Shown here piece by piece: positions 26,401-36,011 of a DNA stretch of 64,000 nucleotides. The DNA comes from Dorea formicigenerans (GTDB lineage Bacteria; Bacillota; Clostridia; Lachnospirales; Lachnospiraceae), in assembly GCF_025150245.1 (NCBI RefSeq), contig NZ_CP102279.1:485001-549000 (forward strand), given 5' to 3'. The notes under the pieces were generated by a model, which saw nothing but the letters and a program-made list of their open reading frames with translations, was not told where the DNA came from and did no database searches. The position numbers and the translations under genes are program-made. How positions within the stretch are numbered: the first letter of the stretch is position 1; every line of letters begins with the position of its first letter.

Positions 26401-27621
26401 ATGCAATTAGAAAAAGGAATTGTTGGTAAAATAGTATGGGGATTATTATTTTTATTTTCACTCAATCTATTTAATCAGAGCAGTTTGATCTTAATGTTAT
26501 TATTTGGATTTATAGTGATAATGGATAAAGGAAAAATATATTATTGTTCGAAAGATAGTATGTTTTATTTATTAATAATTTTTGCTGTAACATTTTTCCT
26601 TTTTGCAGCACAAAATGGAATAAGCACTGGAATATCAGCTTTTGGATGCCCGATGTCATATTATATTGGAAAACGTATGATAACTAAACAAAATGAATTA
26701 CAAATAAAATCAATAGCGATACTATTGGTTACAGGAATGACTTGTCATGCTTTTGTTAATTTCTTTTATGAATTGATACGTTTTGGTGGAATAAATTCGA
26801 GTGGTACTCATTACGATTTTTTTAGTTTAGGTGCCGTAACATCTGCAACGGGTGCTGCAACGTATTTGACTTTGTTTGCTGGTGTTATCTTTTATATAAT
26901 TTTAGAAAGTGATTCGTTAAAAAAATGGATAATAGGATTAATAATGATTGTCATTGCATTTGCGTATGATATGATTTTGGGAGGTAGATCCTTTTTCGCT
27001 TTAACAGCGGCGGCATTTGTGATTAGTATGATTATATATGTACTATATCAAGAAACAACAAAAGAAAAACTTGTAGCTTTTCGAAAAATGTTATTAGTGT
27101 TTATTGTATTATTTGTTGTTGGAATGATAGTTTATACAGTTTATAAGGAAGAAATAACAAATATATTTGAATCAACATATTTATTTCATAGAATATCATA
27201 TGCCAATATAGCAGAATCACAGGATTTATTTTCCTTTTTTAAAACGACTGATAGAGGTGATGTAAGAAATCAATATATCAAATTGATGTGGGACTATCCT
27301 TTCGGAGGAAGAAAAATTCTTGCTAAAGTAGGGTTATATGCTCATGAACTTTGGCTTGACATATTTGATTCTGCTGGAATTGTTCCGTATATATTAATGT
27401 GGGTGATTTCTATACAAATTACGGTAAATAATATTCAGTATGTGTTATGCCGTCAGACAACTTTGAAAAACCGCGTGCTAATTGTTGGAATAACCGTAGC
27501 TGTAACTGTGCAGTTCTTTTTTGAGCCAATTTTGACCGGTTGTCGAGCACTTTTATTTTCTTATTTTTTGATTTGTGGGATGGTAAAAAGACAAATGAAA
27601 TTTTTTAAGGAGGAAGTATGA
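26401..27621 (+). CDS. Polysaccharide polymerase, Wzy type
   Basis: This 406-residue protein is almost wholly hydrophobic, with about ten to twelve predicted helices and a longer extracellular loop around residues 255-310 (FFKTTDRGDVRNQYIKLMWDYPFGG), the usual mark of Wzy and O-antigen-ligase-like polymerases. It joins flipped repeat units outside the membrane. Wzy sequences are too variable for a family-level name, so the call rests on topology, the loop and the presence of wzx in the same operon. It overlaps the next gene by 4 bases (ATGA). Confidence 0.78.
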   Translation: MQLEKGIVGKIVWGLLFLFSLNLFNQSSLILMLLFGFIVIMDKGKIYYCSKDSMFYLLIIFAVTFFLFAAQNGISTGISAFGCPMSYYIGKRMITKQNELQIKSIAILLVTGMTCHAFVNFFYELIRFGGINSSGTHYDFFSLGAVTSATGAATYLTLFAGVIFYIILESDSLKKWIIGLIMIVIAFAYDMILGGRSFFALTAAAFVISMIIYVLYQETTKEKLVAFRKMLLVFIVLFVVGMIVYTVYKEEITNIFESTYLFHRISYANIAESQDLFSFFKTTDRGDVRNQYIKLMWDYPFGGRKILAKVGLYAHELWLDIFDSAGIVPYILMWVISIQITVNNIQYVLCRQTTLKNRVLIVGITVAVTVQFFFEPILTGCRALLFSYFLICGMVKRQMKFFKEEV

Positions 27622-28820
27622 AAATCATATATGTTTCTAATTTTATGAATCATCATCAATTGCCTTTTTCGATGGCTTTGTTGAATCAAAAAGACATTGA
27701 GTATACATTTATTAGTTTAGAATCTATTCCAGAAGAACGACTTAATATGGGATATGAAGACATGAACCATAAGTATTCTTTTGTACTTTGTGCTTATGAC
27801 TCTGCAAAAAATATGAAGATCGCAGAAAAATTAATAGATGAAGCAGATGTGGCAATATATGGCTCATGCCCAGATAAAATGATTTTAAGGCGAACGAAAA
27901 GAGGTAAATTAAGTTTCAAATTTAGTGAAAGGTATTTTAAAGAAGGAACGGGTATTTTGAGATTACCACATAACTGGGCTAGTGCATGGAAACATTTAAA
28001 GCCATTTGAAAAAGGTCCTTTATATTTTTGCTGTAGTAGTGCATATACGGCTGCTGATCTAAATCGATATACAAATTTTAGGAACAGGGCTTTTAAATGG
28101 GGATATTTTCCAGAAACGAAAAAATATAATATTGAAACATTGATGAGCCAAAAATCATCGTGTAAGACAGGGAATAATCAACCAGCAGTTTCTATTTTGT
28201 GGGTAGGAAGACTTATAAAATGGAAACATCCAGAAGCAGCGATAGAATTAGCAGTAGCTTTGAAGAAAAAGGGGTATTCATTTAAAATTACAATAATTGG
28301 TAATGGTGAATTAGAAGAACAACTCAGGATAATGATTGAAGAAAAAAAAGTATCAGATTATGTGGAGTTAATTGGTGCAATTGCTTCATCAAAAGTTCGA
28401 ACCTATATGGAAAAAGCAGACATATTTCTTTTTACAAGTGATTTCAATGAGGGTTGGGGAGCAGTTTTGAATGAAGCAATGAATAGTGCATGTGCGGTTG
28501 TTGCAAGTCATGCGATAGGGGCTGTTCCATTTTTGGTAAGAGATGGAGAAAATGGATTTATATATGAGAATGGAAACCGAAAGCATTTTGAAGAAAAAGT
28601 ATGTCTATTGTTAGACAACCCTGAACTTCGAAAAAGAATGGGAAGAAAAGCATACAAAACAATTGTAGATTTGTGGAATTCAGAGATTGCGGCAAATCGT
28701 TTTGTTGAATTAGTAAGAGAATTAAAGAATGAAAATTCAGGGGATAATATGTTTGATGATGGTCCATGCAGCAAAGCAGAAATATTAGATAATAGGTGGT
28801 ATCATATAGATGAAAATTAA
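27618..28820 (+). CDS. Glycosyltransferase family 4
   Basis: This 400-residue GT-B transferase has its C-terminal domain clearly visible: ILWVGRLIKWKHPEAAIELA near 195, ITIIGNGELEEQL near 230, and FLFTSDFNEGWGAVLNEAMNSACAVVAS near 275, with the EX7E motif. The N-terminal acceptor domain starts MKIIYVSNFMNHHQLPFS. The start overlaps the polymerase stop (ATGA) behind AAGGAGG, so translation is coupled. The end overlaps the acetyltransferase gene by 11 bases. Confidence 0.9.
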   Translation: MKIIYVSNFMNHHQLPFSMALLNQKDIEYTFISLESIPEERLNMGYEDMNHKYSFVLCAYDSAKNMKIAEKLIDEADVAIYGSCPDKMILRRTKRGKLSFKFSERYFKEGTGILRLPHNWASAWKHLKPFEKGPLYFCCSSAYTAADLNRYTNFRNRAFKWGYFPETKKYNIETLMSQKSSCKTGNNQPAVSILWVGRLIKWKHPEAAIELAVALKKKGYSFKITIIGNGELEEQLRIMIEEKKVSDYVELIGAIASSKVRTYMEKADIFLFTSDFNEGWGAVLNEAMNSACAVVASHAIGAVPFLVRDGENGFIYENGNRKHFEEKVCLLLDNPELRKRMGRKAYKTIVDLWNSEIAANRFVELVRELKNENSGDNMFDDGPCSKAEILDNRWYHIDEN

Positions 28821-29331
28821 GGAAAAATTGCATTTGAAAGGAATCCATCGAGTAATCAATTTATTTTTTATTAATTATGTATTTAGAGGAACAAAACCAT
28901 TTGTTTGTGAGATTAAACGCAAATTACTTAGTGGAATAGGTTGTACGGTTGGTGAAGGTACGACTATTGTTGGACCTATTGAATGTAAAGGAACTATTTT
29001 GATTGGAAAAAACTGCTGGATTGGAAAAAACTGCAAAATAAATGGTAATGGAACAGTAAAAGTAGGTGACAATTGTGATTTGGGACCAGAAGTTACTTTT
29101 CAGACTGGAGGACATGTAATCGGCGATGCTAATCGGAGAGCAGGACTTGGTGAAATATACCATCAAACTGTTGAAGACGGGACTTGGATAGGAGGAAGAA
29201 GCACAATATGTAATAATGTTACGATAGGAAAAGGGTGTGTTATAGCAGCATGTGCTTGTGTTGTGAATGATATACCTGAGAATACATTGGTTGGTGGAGT
29301 ACCAGCAAAAAGCATTAGGAGATTGGACTAA
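28810..29331 (+). CDS. Hexapeptide-repeat sugar acetyltransferase
   Basis: This 173-residue left-handed beta-helix enzyme shows hexapeptide turns such as GTTIVGPIECKGTILIGKNCWIGKNC and, at the C-terminus, GKGCVIAACACVVNDIPENTLVGGVPAKSIR, the signature of the LbH acetyltransferase group. It transfers acetyl from acetyl-CoA to a sugar hydroxyl or amine in the cytoplasm. The start overlaps the preceding gene. The acceptor sugar is unknown. Confidence 0.88.
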   Translation: MKIKEKLHLKGIHRVINLFFINYVFRGTKPFVCEIKRKLLSGIGCTVGEGTTIVGPIECKGTILIGKNCWIGKNCKINGNGTVKVGDNCDLGPEVTFQTGGHVIGDANRRAGLGEIYHQTVEDGTWIGGRSTICNNVTIGKGCVIAACACVVNDIPENTLVGGVPAKSIRRLD

Positions 29332-29333
29332 AA

Positions 29334-30614
29334 ATGAAGATAAAGAACTTGTTAAATAGTAAGGTAACACGAAACGCAAGTTGGATTATAGCAGGACGAG
29401 TATATCATATGGTATTAGCATTTGTTGTAGGACTTCTTACAGCTAGATACTTAGGTCCAAATAATTATGGACTTATTAATTATGCGGCAACATATACCTC
29501 ATTTTTTGCATCATTTTGTACTTTAGGAATTAATTCTGTAATTGTGAAAAATTTTGTGGATCATCCAGATGAAGAAGGAGAAACAGTAGGTTCTGCCATT
29601 ATTTTGAGAACTATATCTAGTGTCCTTTCGGTTGTGATGATGATGTGTATTACATTTATAGCTGATAATGGGGAGAAAACTACTAATATTGTTGTATTCC
29701 TTTGCGGTATAGGGGTTATTTTTCAAGTAATGGATACACTAGATTATTGGTTCCAATCAAGACTTGAATCTAAGTATTCGGCATTTGCTACAGTGATTTC
29801 ATATACTGTAGTTTCAATTTATAAGGTTTGGTTGCTTGTGACAGGAAAAAGCGTTGAATGGTTTGCTGTGTCAACATCAATTGATTATTTAGTAGTTGCA
29901 ATTATTCTACTTATTGTCTATAAAAAACGTAACGGGCCGAGATTTAGCTGTTCTATGAGAAAGGCCAAAGAGCTTTTCAAGAGTAGTTATCATTTTATAT
30001 TAGCAGGTTTAATGGTGTCAATTTATGGCAGTACTGATAAATTTATGCTTAAACAATTGTTGAATGAAGCAGAAGTAGGGTATTATTCAACAGCAGTTTC
30101 ATTGTGCAATACATGGGTTTTCTTATTGACAGCAATTATTGATTCATTATATCCAGTGATTTTGCAATCGTTTAACAATAAAGAATTGTTTGAACGCAAA
30201 AATAAACAGTTATATTCTATAGTTTTTTATATTTCAGTAAGTGTTTCGATTTTGTTTTCGGTTTTAGCAACCCCTGTTGTTAGGATCTTATATGGGAAAG
30301 CATATATAGCAGCAGCGGCACCATTGAGAATTATTACATGGTATACGGCATTTTCATATTTAGGGGTGGCAAGAAACGCATGGATTGTATCATATAACAA
30401 GCAGAACTATCTGAAATATCTTTATATTGGAGCAGCAATAACGAATGTAGTATTAAACGTTATTATGATTCCGTTATGGGGAGCATCGGGAGCAGCATTT
30501 GCTTCTTTATTGACACAGATTAGTACGATTTTAGTTTTTCCAGCACTTATAAAAGATTTGCGACCTAATGTAAAATTAATGGTGGACGCGATTCTGTTAA
30601 AAAAAGTATTTTAA
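29334..30614 (+). CDS. Lipid-linked repeat-unit flippase, Wzx type
   Basis: This 426-residue protein is a member of the MOP superfamily polysaccharide flippases. It begins LNSKVTRNASWIIAGRVYHMVLAFVVGLLTARYLGPNNYGLINYA, a characteristic Wzx start, and has about 12 membrane helices. It moves undecaprenyl-linked repeat units across the membrane for Wzy. It starts 2 bases after the acetyltransferase stop. Confidence 0.92.
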   Translation: MKIKNLLNSKVTRNASWIIAGRVYHMVLAFVVGLLTARYLGPNNYGLINYAATYTSFFASFCTLGINSVIVKNFVDHPDEEGETVGSAIILRTISSVLSVVMMMCITFIADNGEKTTNIVVFLCGIGVIFQVMDTLDYWFQSRLESKYSAFATVISYTVVSIYKVWLLVTGKSVEWFAVSTSIDYLVVAIILLIVYKKRNGPRFSCSMRKAKELFKSSYHFILAGLMVSIYGSTDKFMLKQLLNEAEVGYYSTAVSLCNTWVFLLTAIIDSLYPVILQSFNNKELFERKNKQLYSIVFYISVSVSILFSVLATPVVRILYGKAYIAAAAPLRIITWYTAFSYLGVARNAWIVSYNKQNYLKYLYIGAAITNVVLNVIMIPLWGASGAAFASLLTQISTILVFPALIKDLRPNVKLMVDAILLKKVF

Positions 30615-30639
30615 TAAAATTTATTAGGAGGAAATAAAA

Positions 30640-31683
30640 ATGTCAGCATTTGATAACGCAACTTTAATGATTACAGGAGGAACAGGATCTTTTGGTTCTA
30701 CTGTTCTGAAACATTTTTTGGATTCTGATTTGAAGGAGATTCGTATTTTTTCACGAGATGAGAAAAAACAGGATGATATGCGCCATGAGTTACAGGCAAA
30801 GCATCCAGAGCAGGCTAAGAAGGTAAAATTTTATATTGGAGATGTACGTAACCCGCAGTCAGTAAAAGACGCTATGCCGGGAGTTGATTATATTTTCCAT
30901 GCAGCAGCTTTGAAGCAGGTACCATCTTGTGAATTTTTCCCGATGCAGGCAGTACAGACCAATGTAATCGGAACAGATAATGTATTACATGCAGCGATTG
31001 ATGCAGGAGTAAAGAGAGTTGTCTGCTTATCCACTGATAAAGCAGCATATCCAATCAATGCAATGGGAATTTCAAAAGCTATGATGGAGCATGTCATTTA
31101 TGCCAATGCCCGTGTAGCAGCAGAGCGTGGTGGGACAACCATTTGCTGTACACGTTATGGTAATGTAATGTGCAGTCGTGGTAGTGTTATTCCGCTTTTT
31201 ATTGATCAGATTAAATCTGGGAACCCGATTACCATTACAGATCCGAATATGACTCGTTTCTTAATGAATTTGGATGAGGCAGTAGATTTGGTTATGTTTG
31301 CATTCCAGCATGCGAATCCGGGAGATCTGTTTATCCAGAAAGCAGATGCATCTACAATCGGAGATTTGGCAAAAGCAGTTCAGCAGTTATTTGGTGACAC
31401 AGGTACTAATATTATTGGAACTCGTCATGGAGAGAAACTGTTTGAGACTCTTATGACAAGAGAAGAGCGTTTAAGAAGTGAAGACATGGGACATTATTTC
31501 CGTGTGGCAGCAGATAACCGCGACTTGAATTATGACAAGTTTGTAGTAAAAGGTGAGGTACATACTATGTCAGATGAGTCCTACACAAGTCATAATACAG
31601 AACGTTTAGACGTAGAAGGAACAGTGAAGAAGATTTTAACGACAGATTATGTTCAGGAGGCACTGAAAGAACTTCAGCGTTAA
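30640..31683 (+). CDS. capE: UDP-N-acetylglucosamine 4,6-dehydratase/5-epimerase, CapE type
   Basis: This 347-residue SDR enzyme carries out the first step from UDP-GlcNAc to UDP-N-acetyl-L-fucosamine. The NAD(P) motif GGTGSFG is at residues 12-18, HAAALKQVPSCE follows near 86, the catalytic region STDKAAYPINAMGISKAMME lies near 126-145 with Met replacing the usual Tyr as in CapE-type enzymes, and RYGNVMCSRGSVIPLF near 170. AGGAGG precedes the ATG. Its codon use and GC are higher than the glycosyltransferases before it, suggesting a more conserved block. capG and capF lie 1.3-2.6 kb downstream and complete the pathway. Confidence 0.93.
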   Translation: MSAFDNATLMITGGTGSFGSTVLKHFLDSDLKEIRIFSRDEKKQDDMRHELQAKHPEQAKKVKFYIGDVRNPQSVKDAMPGVDYIFHAAALKQVPSCEFFPMQAVQTNVIGTDNVLHAAIDAGVKRVVCLSTDKAAYPINAMGISKAMMEHVIYANARVAAERGGTTICCTRYGNVMCSRGSVIPLFIDQIKSGNPITITDPNMTRFLMNLDEAVDLVMFAFQHANPGDLFIQKADASTIGDLAKAVQQLFGDTGTNIIGTRHGEKLFETLMTREERLRSEDMGHYFRVAADNRDLNYDKFVVKGEVHTMSDESYTSHNTERLDVEGTVKKILTTDYVQEALKELQR

Positions 31684-31687
31684 TAGA

Positions 31688-32257
31688 ATGGCAGAGAGAG
31701 AAAGACTTTTATTGGTCGGCTCTGGTGGATTTGGACGAGTAGTATCAGAGCTTGCCAGAGAGACATATGATTGCGCATTTGTAGATGATGGATTTGAAGT
31801 TGGAACAGTAATCTGTGATATTCCAGTTGCAGGACACATTTCTGATTTAGAGAAACTTTACGAGTCATATCATTTACTGGTTGTTACAATCGGGAATAAT
31901 AAATTAAGACAACACATTTACCAGCAGGCTATGGAGATTGGATATACATTTCCGAATCTTATTTCTCCGAGCGCATATGTCAGCCCTTATTCCAAGATGG
32001 GGTGGGGTTGTGTATTATTGAATAATTCTCTGATTCAGAATGGAGCAACAGTAGGGAATGGTGTATTGCTGAATCCAGGGGTAGAAGTTCATCATGATAG
32101 CTCTGTAGAAGATTATGCTTTAATTTATACCAACTCTGTTGTAAGAACTTATGCAAAGGTTGGAAAAAGAGTCCGGATAGGAAGCAACGTGACTGTCAGC
32201 AACGAAGTGATCGTTGGTGATGATGCAGATATTCAGAATGGAGAGACATTATTTTAA
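31688..32257 (+). CDS. NeuD/PglD-type sugar O/N-acyltransferase
   Basis: This 189-residue protein has an N-terminal Rossmann-like domain (LLLVGSGGFGRVVSELARE) that binds the nucleotide sugar. Its C-terminal left-handed beta helix (NSLIQNGATVGNGVLLNPGVEVHHDSSVEDYALI) carries the catalytic His pair HHD. It acetylates an aminosugar. It starts 4 bases after capE and may act on a sugar made in the same operon. No strong Shine-Dalgarno is seen, so coupling to capE translation is likely. Confidence 0.88.
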   Translation: MAERERLLLVGSGGFGRVVSELARETYDCAFVDDGFEVGTVICDIPVAGHISDLEKLYESYHLLVVTIGNNKLRQHIYQQAMEIGYTFPNLISPSAYVSPYSKMGWGCVLLNNSLIQNGATVGNGVLLNPGVEVHHDSSVEDYALIYTNSVVRTYAKVGKRVRIGSNVTVSNEVIVGDDADIQNGETLF

Positions 32258-32295
32258 TTAAAGAGATATTGCACCAGATTCAGTATAGTGCAAGC

Positions 32296-32757
32296 ATGAA
32301 TATAACTGAAAAAGAACTGATGTTTCTAATATTGGTAAGTTGTATTGTCTGGAAATTAAGAAAAAAGAAACCGTGTATTAGTGTGATATATAGTATTTTT
32401 TTGATTATATATATTACGCTAATACGACGAGCTCCGGGATATATTGAACCGGTTCGATTTCATATAGGTGAATGGAAAGAAGCCGGATTTTGGGTAGGAG
32501 GAATATTAAATATTCTGTTATATGTCCCGTTTGGATATACTTGCTATAGATATATAACTGGAATGCGAAAGGTAGAAAAGGAACAGTATGTCATGAGGAA
32601 TATCGTGCTGGCAGGGGCGTGTTTGTCGATAGCATGTGAAATGACACAGTATATTACAAAACGAGGCTGTGCAGATATCAATGATGTGCTGTTTAATATT
32701 TTAGGTATTATTGTAGGAGTGGCGTTGGCTTTTAAAGTAAGAGGAAGCAAGTATTAG
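32296..32757 (+). CDS. VanZ family membrane protein
   Basis: This short membrane protein of about 153 residues has four predicted helices and VanZ-type features: RRAPGY and FWVGGILNILLYVPFGYTCY, then EMTQYITKRGCADINDVLFNILGIIVG, the conserved end of the family. VanZ was named for teicoplanin resistance, but most members lie in other envelope loci and have no known role, as here. The start is uncertain: ATG at 32296 has no clear binding site and a TTG at 32269 would add nine residues. Confidence 0.82.
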   Translation: MNITEKELMFLILVSCIVWKLRKKKPCISVIYSIFLIIYITLIRRAPGYIEPVRFHIGEWKEAGFWVGGILNILLYVPFGYTCYRYITGMRKVEKEQYVMRNIVLAGACLSIACEMTQYITKRGCADINDVLFNILGIIVGVALAFKVRGSKY

Positions 32758-32932
32758 AATTTGTTTTCTCTTAGTTTGTGGAGGCAGCACACAGGCAAAA
32801 AGCAAGGATTGTACAAAAAAGAGAAAAAGTAACTATAAGGATAATGAAATTAGTCATACGGTAAAGGCTCCTTTCTGTAAAAGGCTTTTAATATATTTAT
32901 ATGCAGAAGGATGAAAAATAATGATAACTAAA

Positions 32933-32946
32933 GGGGGTCAGACCCC
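32933..32946 (+). repeat. GGGGTCAGACCCC palindrome, copy 1
   Basis: The 13-bp perfect palindrome (with one extra leading G) lies 50 bases before capG, without the TTAAG-type second palindrome. It is the first of six copies spread over 15 kb. The rest of the 240-nt gap holds no gene I can see. Confidence 0.85.
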
Positions 32947-32998
32947 ATAAAAAAACTATAAACAAGAGTGAAGTTATATTGATGGGAGAGATATTGAA

Positions 32999-34192
32999 AT
33001 GGTTGAACATAATTTTAAATGGAAAAATGATGGCCGCACGAAAGTGATGATTGGTTGCGGAACACGTCCGGAGATTATCCGTCTTGCTGCGGTAATCAAA
33101 AGATGTAGAGAATATTTTGATTGTTGTGTTGTATATTACAATCAGAACTGGGACAGAAATTTGAGTACTGTATTCTGGGAAGACTTCGAACTGAAGAATA
33201 CGTTTGGTGAGTTCGGACCAGATATCCTGGTTCCGGTTGTTGGAGAGAATCTTGGAGTGACTTGTGGTAATATTTTAGGAAGATCTTTTGAACTTCTTTC
33301 TGAGCTGCAGCCAGATGGATATCTTGTGTTGGGAGATACAAACTCTTGTTTATCAGCAATTTCTGCAAAGAGATTACATATCCCGCTTTTCCATATGGAA
33401 GCAGGAAACAGATGTAAAGATGAGTGTCTTCCGGAGGAAACAAATAGACGTATTGTAGATGTTATTTCCGATGTGAATTTATGTTATTCAGAGTTTGCGC
33501 GTAAATACCTTGCAGATACAGGACTTCCAAAAGAGAGAACATATATGACCGGTTCTCCTATGGCAGAAGTGCTTCACATGAATCTGGAAAAGATTCAGAA
33601 GAGCGATGTTTTGGACAGACTTGGACTTGAAAAGGATAAATACATTTTGCTTTCTGCGCATCGTGAGGAAAATATTGATTCAGAGAAGAATTTTTTAAGT
33701 CTTTTTACTGCCATCAATGCGCTTGCACAGAAGTATGACATGCCGATTCTCTATTCTTGTCATCCAAGATCCAAGAATCGTCTGGAAAAGAGTGGATTCA
33801 AGCTTGATCCAAGAGTAAGAGTTAATGAACCGCTTGGTTTTAATGATTATAATAAGCTTCAGATGAATGCATTAGCAATTGTATCTGATTCAGGTACATT
33901 GCCGGAAGAAAGCTCATTTTATCTTTCAATCGGACATCCGATTGCTGCTGTATGTATCCGTACATCAACAGAGAGACCGGAAGCATTGGAAGCTGGAGAT
34001 TTCATCTTAGCTGGTATTACAACAAAAGAACTGTTAAATGCTACAGATATGGCGATTGAGATGAAGCAGAAAGGTGTGCTTGGTAAACCTTGTCCGGATT
34101 ATGTTGATGAAACAGTATCAATGAAAGTTGTCCGCATCATTCAGGGATATGTAAATGTAGTCAACAAGATGGTTTGGAGAAAAGATCAGTAA
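32999..34192 (+). CDS. capG: UDP-N-acetylglucosamine 2-epimerase (non-hydrolysing), CapG type
   Basis: This 397-residue GT-B-fold epimerase has KVMIGCGTRPEIIRLAAVI at the start, GDTNSCLSAISAKRLHIPLFHMEAGNRC near 120, the catalytic HREENID segment near 222, SCHPRSKNRL near 256, and SDSGTLPEESSFY near 300. Beside capE and capF it would epimerise C2 in the last step to UDP-FucNAc. WecB-type ManNAc synthesis is the alternative. A GGGAG site lies 12-16 bases before the start. Confidence 0.93.
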   Translation: MVEHNFKWKNDGRTKVMIGCGTRPEIIRLAAVIKRCREYFDCCVVYYNQNWDRNLSTVFWEDFELKNTFGEFGPDILVPVVGENLGVTCGNILGRSFELLSELQPDGYLVLGDTNSCLSAISAKRLHIPLFHMEAGNRCKDECLPEETNRRIVDVISDVNLCYSEFARKYLADTGLPKERTYMTGSPMAEVLHMNLEKIQKSDVLDRLGLEKDKYILLSAHREENIDSEKNFLSLFTAINALAQKYDMPILYSCHPRSKNRLEKSGFKLDPRVRVNEPLGFNDYNKLQMNALAIVSDSGTLPEESSFYLSIGHPIAAVCIRTSTERPEALEAGDFILAGITTKELLNATDMAIEMKQKGVLGKPCPDYVDETVSMKVVRIIQGYVNVVNKMVWRKDQ

Positions 34193-34273
34193 GATATAAA
34201 TTTAATGACGGGCAGGTGCTTATGTTGAAACTGCACCGAGCTCGTCATTTTTAGAATTGGAGGTAGTGATATT

Positions 34274-35467
34274 ATGAATATACTTGTTACCGGTGCAAAA
34301 GGAATGGTTGGAACTGCACTTGTTAATAATTTGAAGAACATCAGAGATGGGAAAAACAGAACGAGAAATATTGAAATTAACGAGATTTATGAATATGATT
34401 TAGACAGTACAGAAGCAGAACTGGATGAATACTGTGCGAAAGCAGATTTCGTATTTAACCTTGCAGGTGTAAACCGCCCGGAAAATTCAGAAGATTTTAT
34501 GAAAGGCAATTTTGGATTTGCATCACAACTTCTTGATACATTAAAAAAACACAATAATAAGGCAGGAATTATGCTTTCTTCTTCAGTTCAGGCAACACTT
34601 GCAGGACGGTTTGGCAATAGTGAATATGGAAGAAGCAAGAAGGCCGGAGAAGAATTGTTCTTTGAATATGGAAAAGAGACAGGAACACCGGTATATGTAT
34701 ACCGTTTTGTAAATCTGATGGGACACAGCCGTCCAAAATACAACTCCGCAATCTCAACATTTTGCTGGGCTGTGGCAAATGACGAAGAATTTACAGTAAA
34801 CGACAGAAGCACAGAGCTGGAAGTGCTGTATATTGATGACCTTGTAGAAGGAATGTTTGATCTTCTTGAAGGAAAAGAGCAGCATTGCGAATTTGATGGT
34901 GTTGAGACTGTATTAGATGAGAATGGTCGTTATTGCTGTGTACCAGTTACACATAAAGCTACATTAGGTGAAATCGTAGACCTATTAGAAGAATTCAAGT
35001 CACAGCCGATCTCCTTAATGATGCCAAAATGCCCGGACGGATCATTTGCAAAGAAACTTTTCAGCCTTTACTTAACCTATTTACCAACTGATAAATTCAA
35101 ATATGCTATGAAGATGAATTGTGATGATAGAGGATCATTTACAGAATTGGTACATACAGTTGACTGCGGACAGGTAAGCATCAATATCAGCAAACCGGGA
35201 ATCACAAAAGGACAGCACTGGCATAACTCCAAATGGGAACAGTTCATCGTAGTACATGGACATGGACTGATTCAGGAACGTAACATCAATACAGGAGAAA
35301 CAGTAGAATTTGAAGTCTCAGGAGATAAGATTGAGGCAATTTATATGATCCCGGGATGGACGCACAATATCATCAATTTATCAGAGACAGAAGATTTGGT
35401 AACAGTAATGACCTGTAACGAGGTATTTGATCCAGGACATCCAGATACATTCTTTGAACCAGTGTAG
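34274..35467 (+). CDS. capF: CapF: bifunctional reductase/epimerase with C-terminal cupin
   Basis: This 397-residue enzyme has an N-terminal extended SDR domain (MNILVTGAKGMVGTALVNNL; catalytic SEYGRSKKAGEEL near 116). Its C-terminal cupin domain (about 275-397) holds the metal-binding pattern KGQHWHNSKWEQFIVVHGHG. The cupin 3-epimerises and the SDR reduces C4, the middle steps to UDP-FucNAc. GGAGG precedes the ATG. It is the last gene of the polysaccharide locus and a GGGGTCAGACCCC element begins six bases after the stop. Confidence 0.94.
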   Translation: MNILVTGAKGMVGTALVNNLKNIRDGKNRTRNIEINEIYEYDLDSTEAELDEYCAKADFVFNLAGVNRPENSEDFMKGNFGFASQLLDTLKKHNNKAGIMLSSSVQATLAGRFGNSEYGRSKKAGEELFFEYGKETGTPVYVYRFVNLMGHSRPKYNSAISTFCWAVANDEEFTVNDRSTELEVLYIDDLVEGMFDLLEGKEQHCEFDGVETVLDENGRYCCVPVTHKATLGEIVDLLEEFKSQPISLMMPKCPDGSFAKKLFSLYLTYLPTDKFKYAMKMNCDDRGSFTELVHTVDCGQVSINISKPGITKGQHWHNSKWEQFIVVHGHGLIQERNINTGETVEFEVSGDKIEAIYMIPGWTHNIINLSETEDLVTVMTCNEVFDPGHPDTFFEPV

Positions 35468-35473
35468 ACTGGA

Positions 35474-35503
35474 GGGGTCAGACCCCATTAAGAAAATCTT
35501 AAG
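35474..35503 (+). repeat. GGGGTCAGACCCC element, copy 2
   Basis: GGGGTCAGACCCC is followed by ATTAAGAAAATCTTAAG, a second palindrome (TTAAG-AAAAT-CTTAA). The next bases, GCCATGATATTATTC, are shared with copy 3. It lies just after capF and could fold into two hairpins in the mRNA. Confidence 0.88.
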
Positions 35504-35611
35504 GCCATGATATTATTCAGGAGGGTTTCGCTAGCTATGTTTTATTCAGAAAGAATTTGTGTGAGTATAGAATTTGAAGAGAAGGGGAAGAGTCATTGAA
35601 GGTAGCATTGA

Positions 35612-35818
35612 ATGATAAATGTTGATGATGAACTTTTATGTATAGATGATGAATATTCAGAAAAAGAAATTTTTCTGGAATATGGTGTTGTAAGTTTAAT
35701 GTTTTATGATCCTACGCCATATACCAAATTGATTGTTGCCATAAATAATGAAAGAGACAAGTATGATGGGGTGCAAGAGCGAAAGCATTTTATTCCTTTA
35801 TTGTTGTTGACTTCTTAA
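35612..35818 (+). CDS. Hypothetical 68-residue protein, possibly a remnant
   Basis: The frame encodes a short acidic peptide with LEYGVVSLMFYDPTPYTKLIVAI and no recognised family. Its last residues are encoded inside the 100-bp direct repeat at 35804, so the original 3' end may have been replaced. No convincing ribosome binding site is seen. It may be debris. Confidence 0.3.
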   Translation: MINVDDELLCIDDEYSEKEIFLEYGVVSLMFYDPTPYTKLIVAINNERDKYDGVQERKHFIPLLLLTS

Positions 35819-35905
35819 ATTAGCATAATACTGATCTATTTGCCTGTCTCTGGAATGTTCTGTATGTATACTGTCATTAGTTTACAGAAAGAAAAAGGTC
35901 CCAGA
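35804..35905 (+). repeat. Direct repeat A (about 100 bp) flanking the 543-aa orphan gene
   Basis: This block (start TTGTTGACTTCTTAAATTAG, end AGAAAGAAAAAGGTCCCAGA) matches 37760-37858 at nearly every position, with a small 4-bp difference near ATGTTCTGTATGTATAC versus ATGATCTGTATAC. The two copies bracket the gene at 36120-37751. Confidence 0.9.
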
Positions 35906-36011
35906 CATAGGACCAAGATTTACATTGGAATAGAAAGTGATTGATGAAAGAACAATTCCCTTTTGAGCAGAATTGTGATTTCCATGTAACGGAAATGTGA
36001 TAGGTTTCATC

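Noticed and set aside
32296-32757. Glycopeptide resistance because of the VanZ match
   Set aside because: No other van genes are present; VanZ-family proteins are common in unrelated envelope loci.
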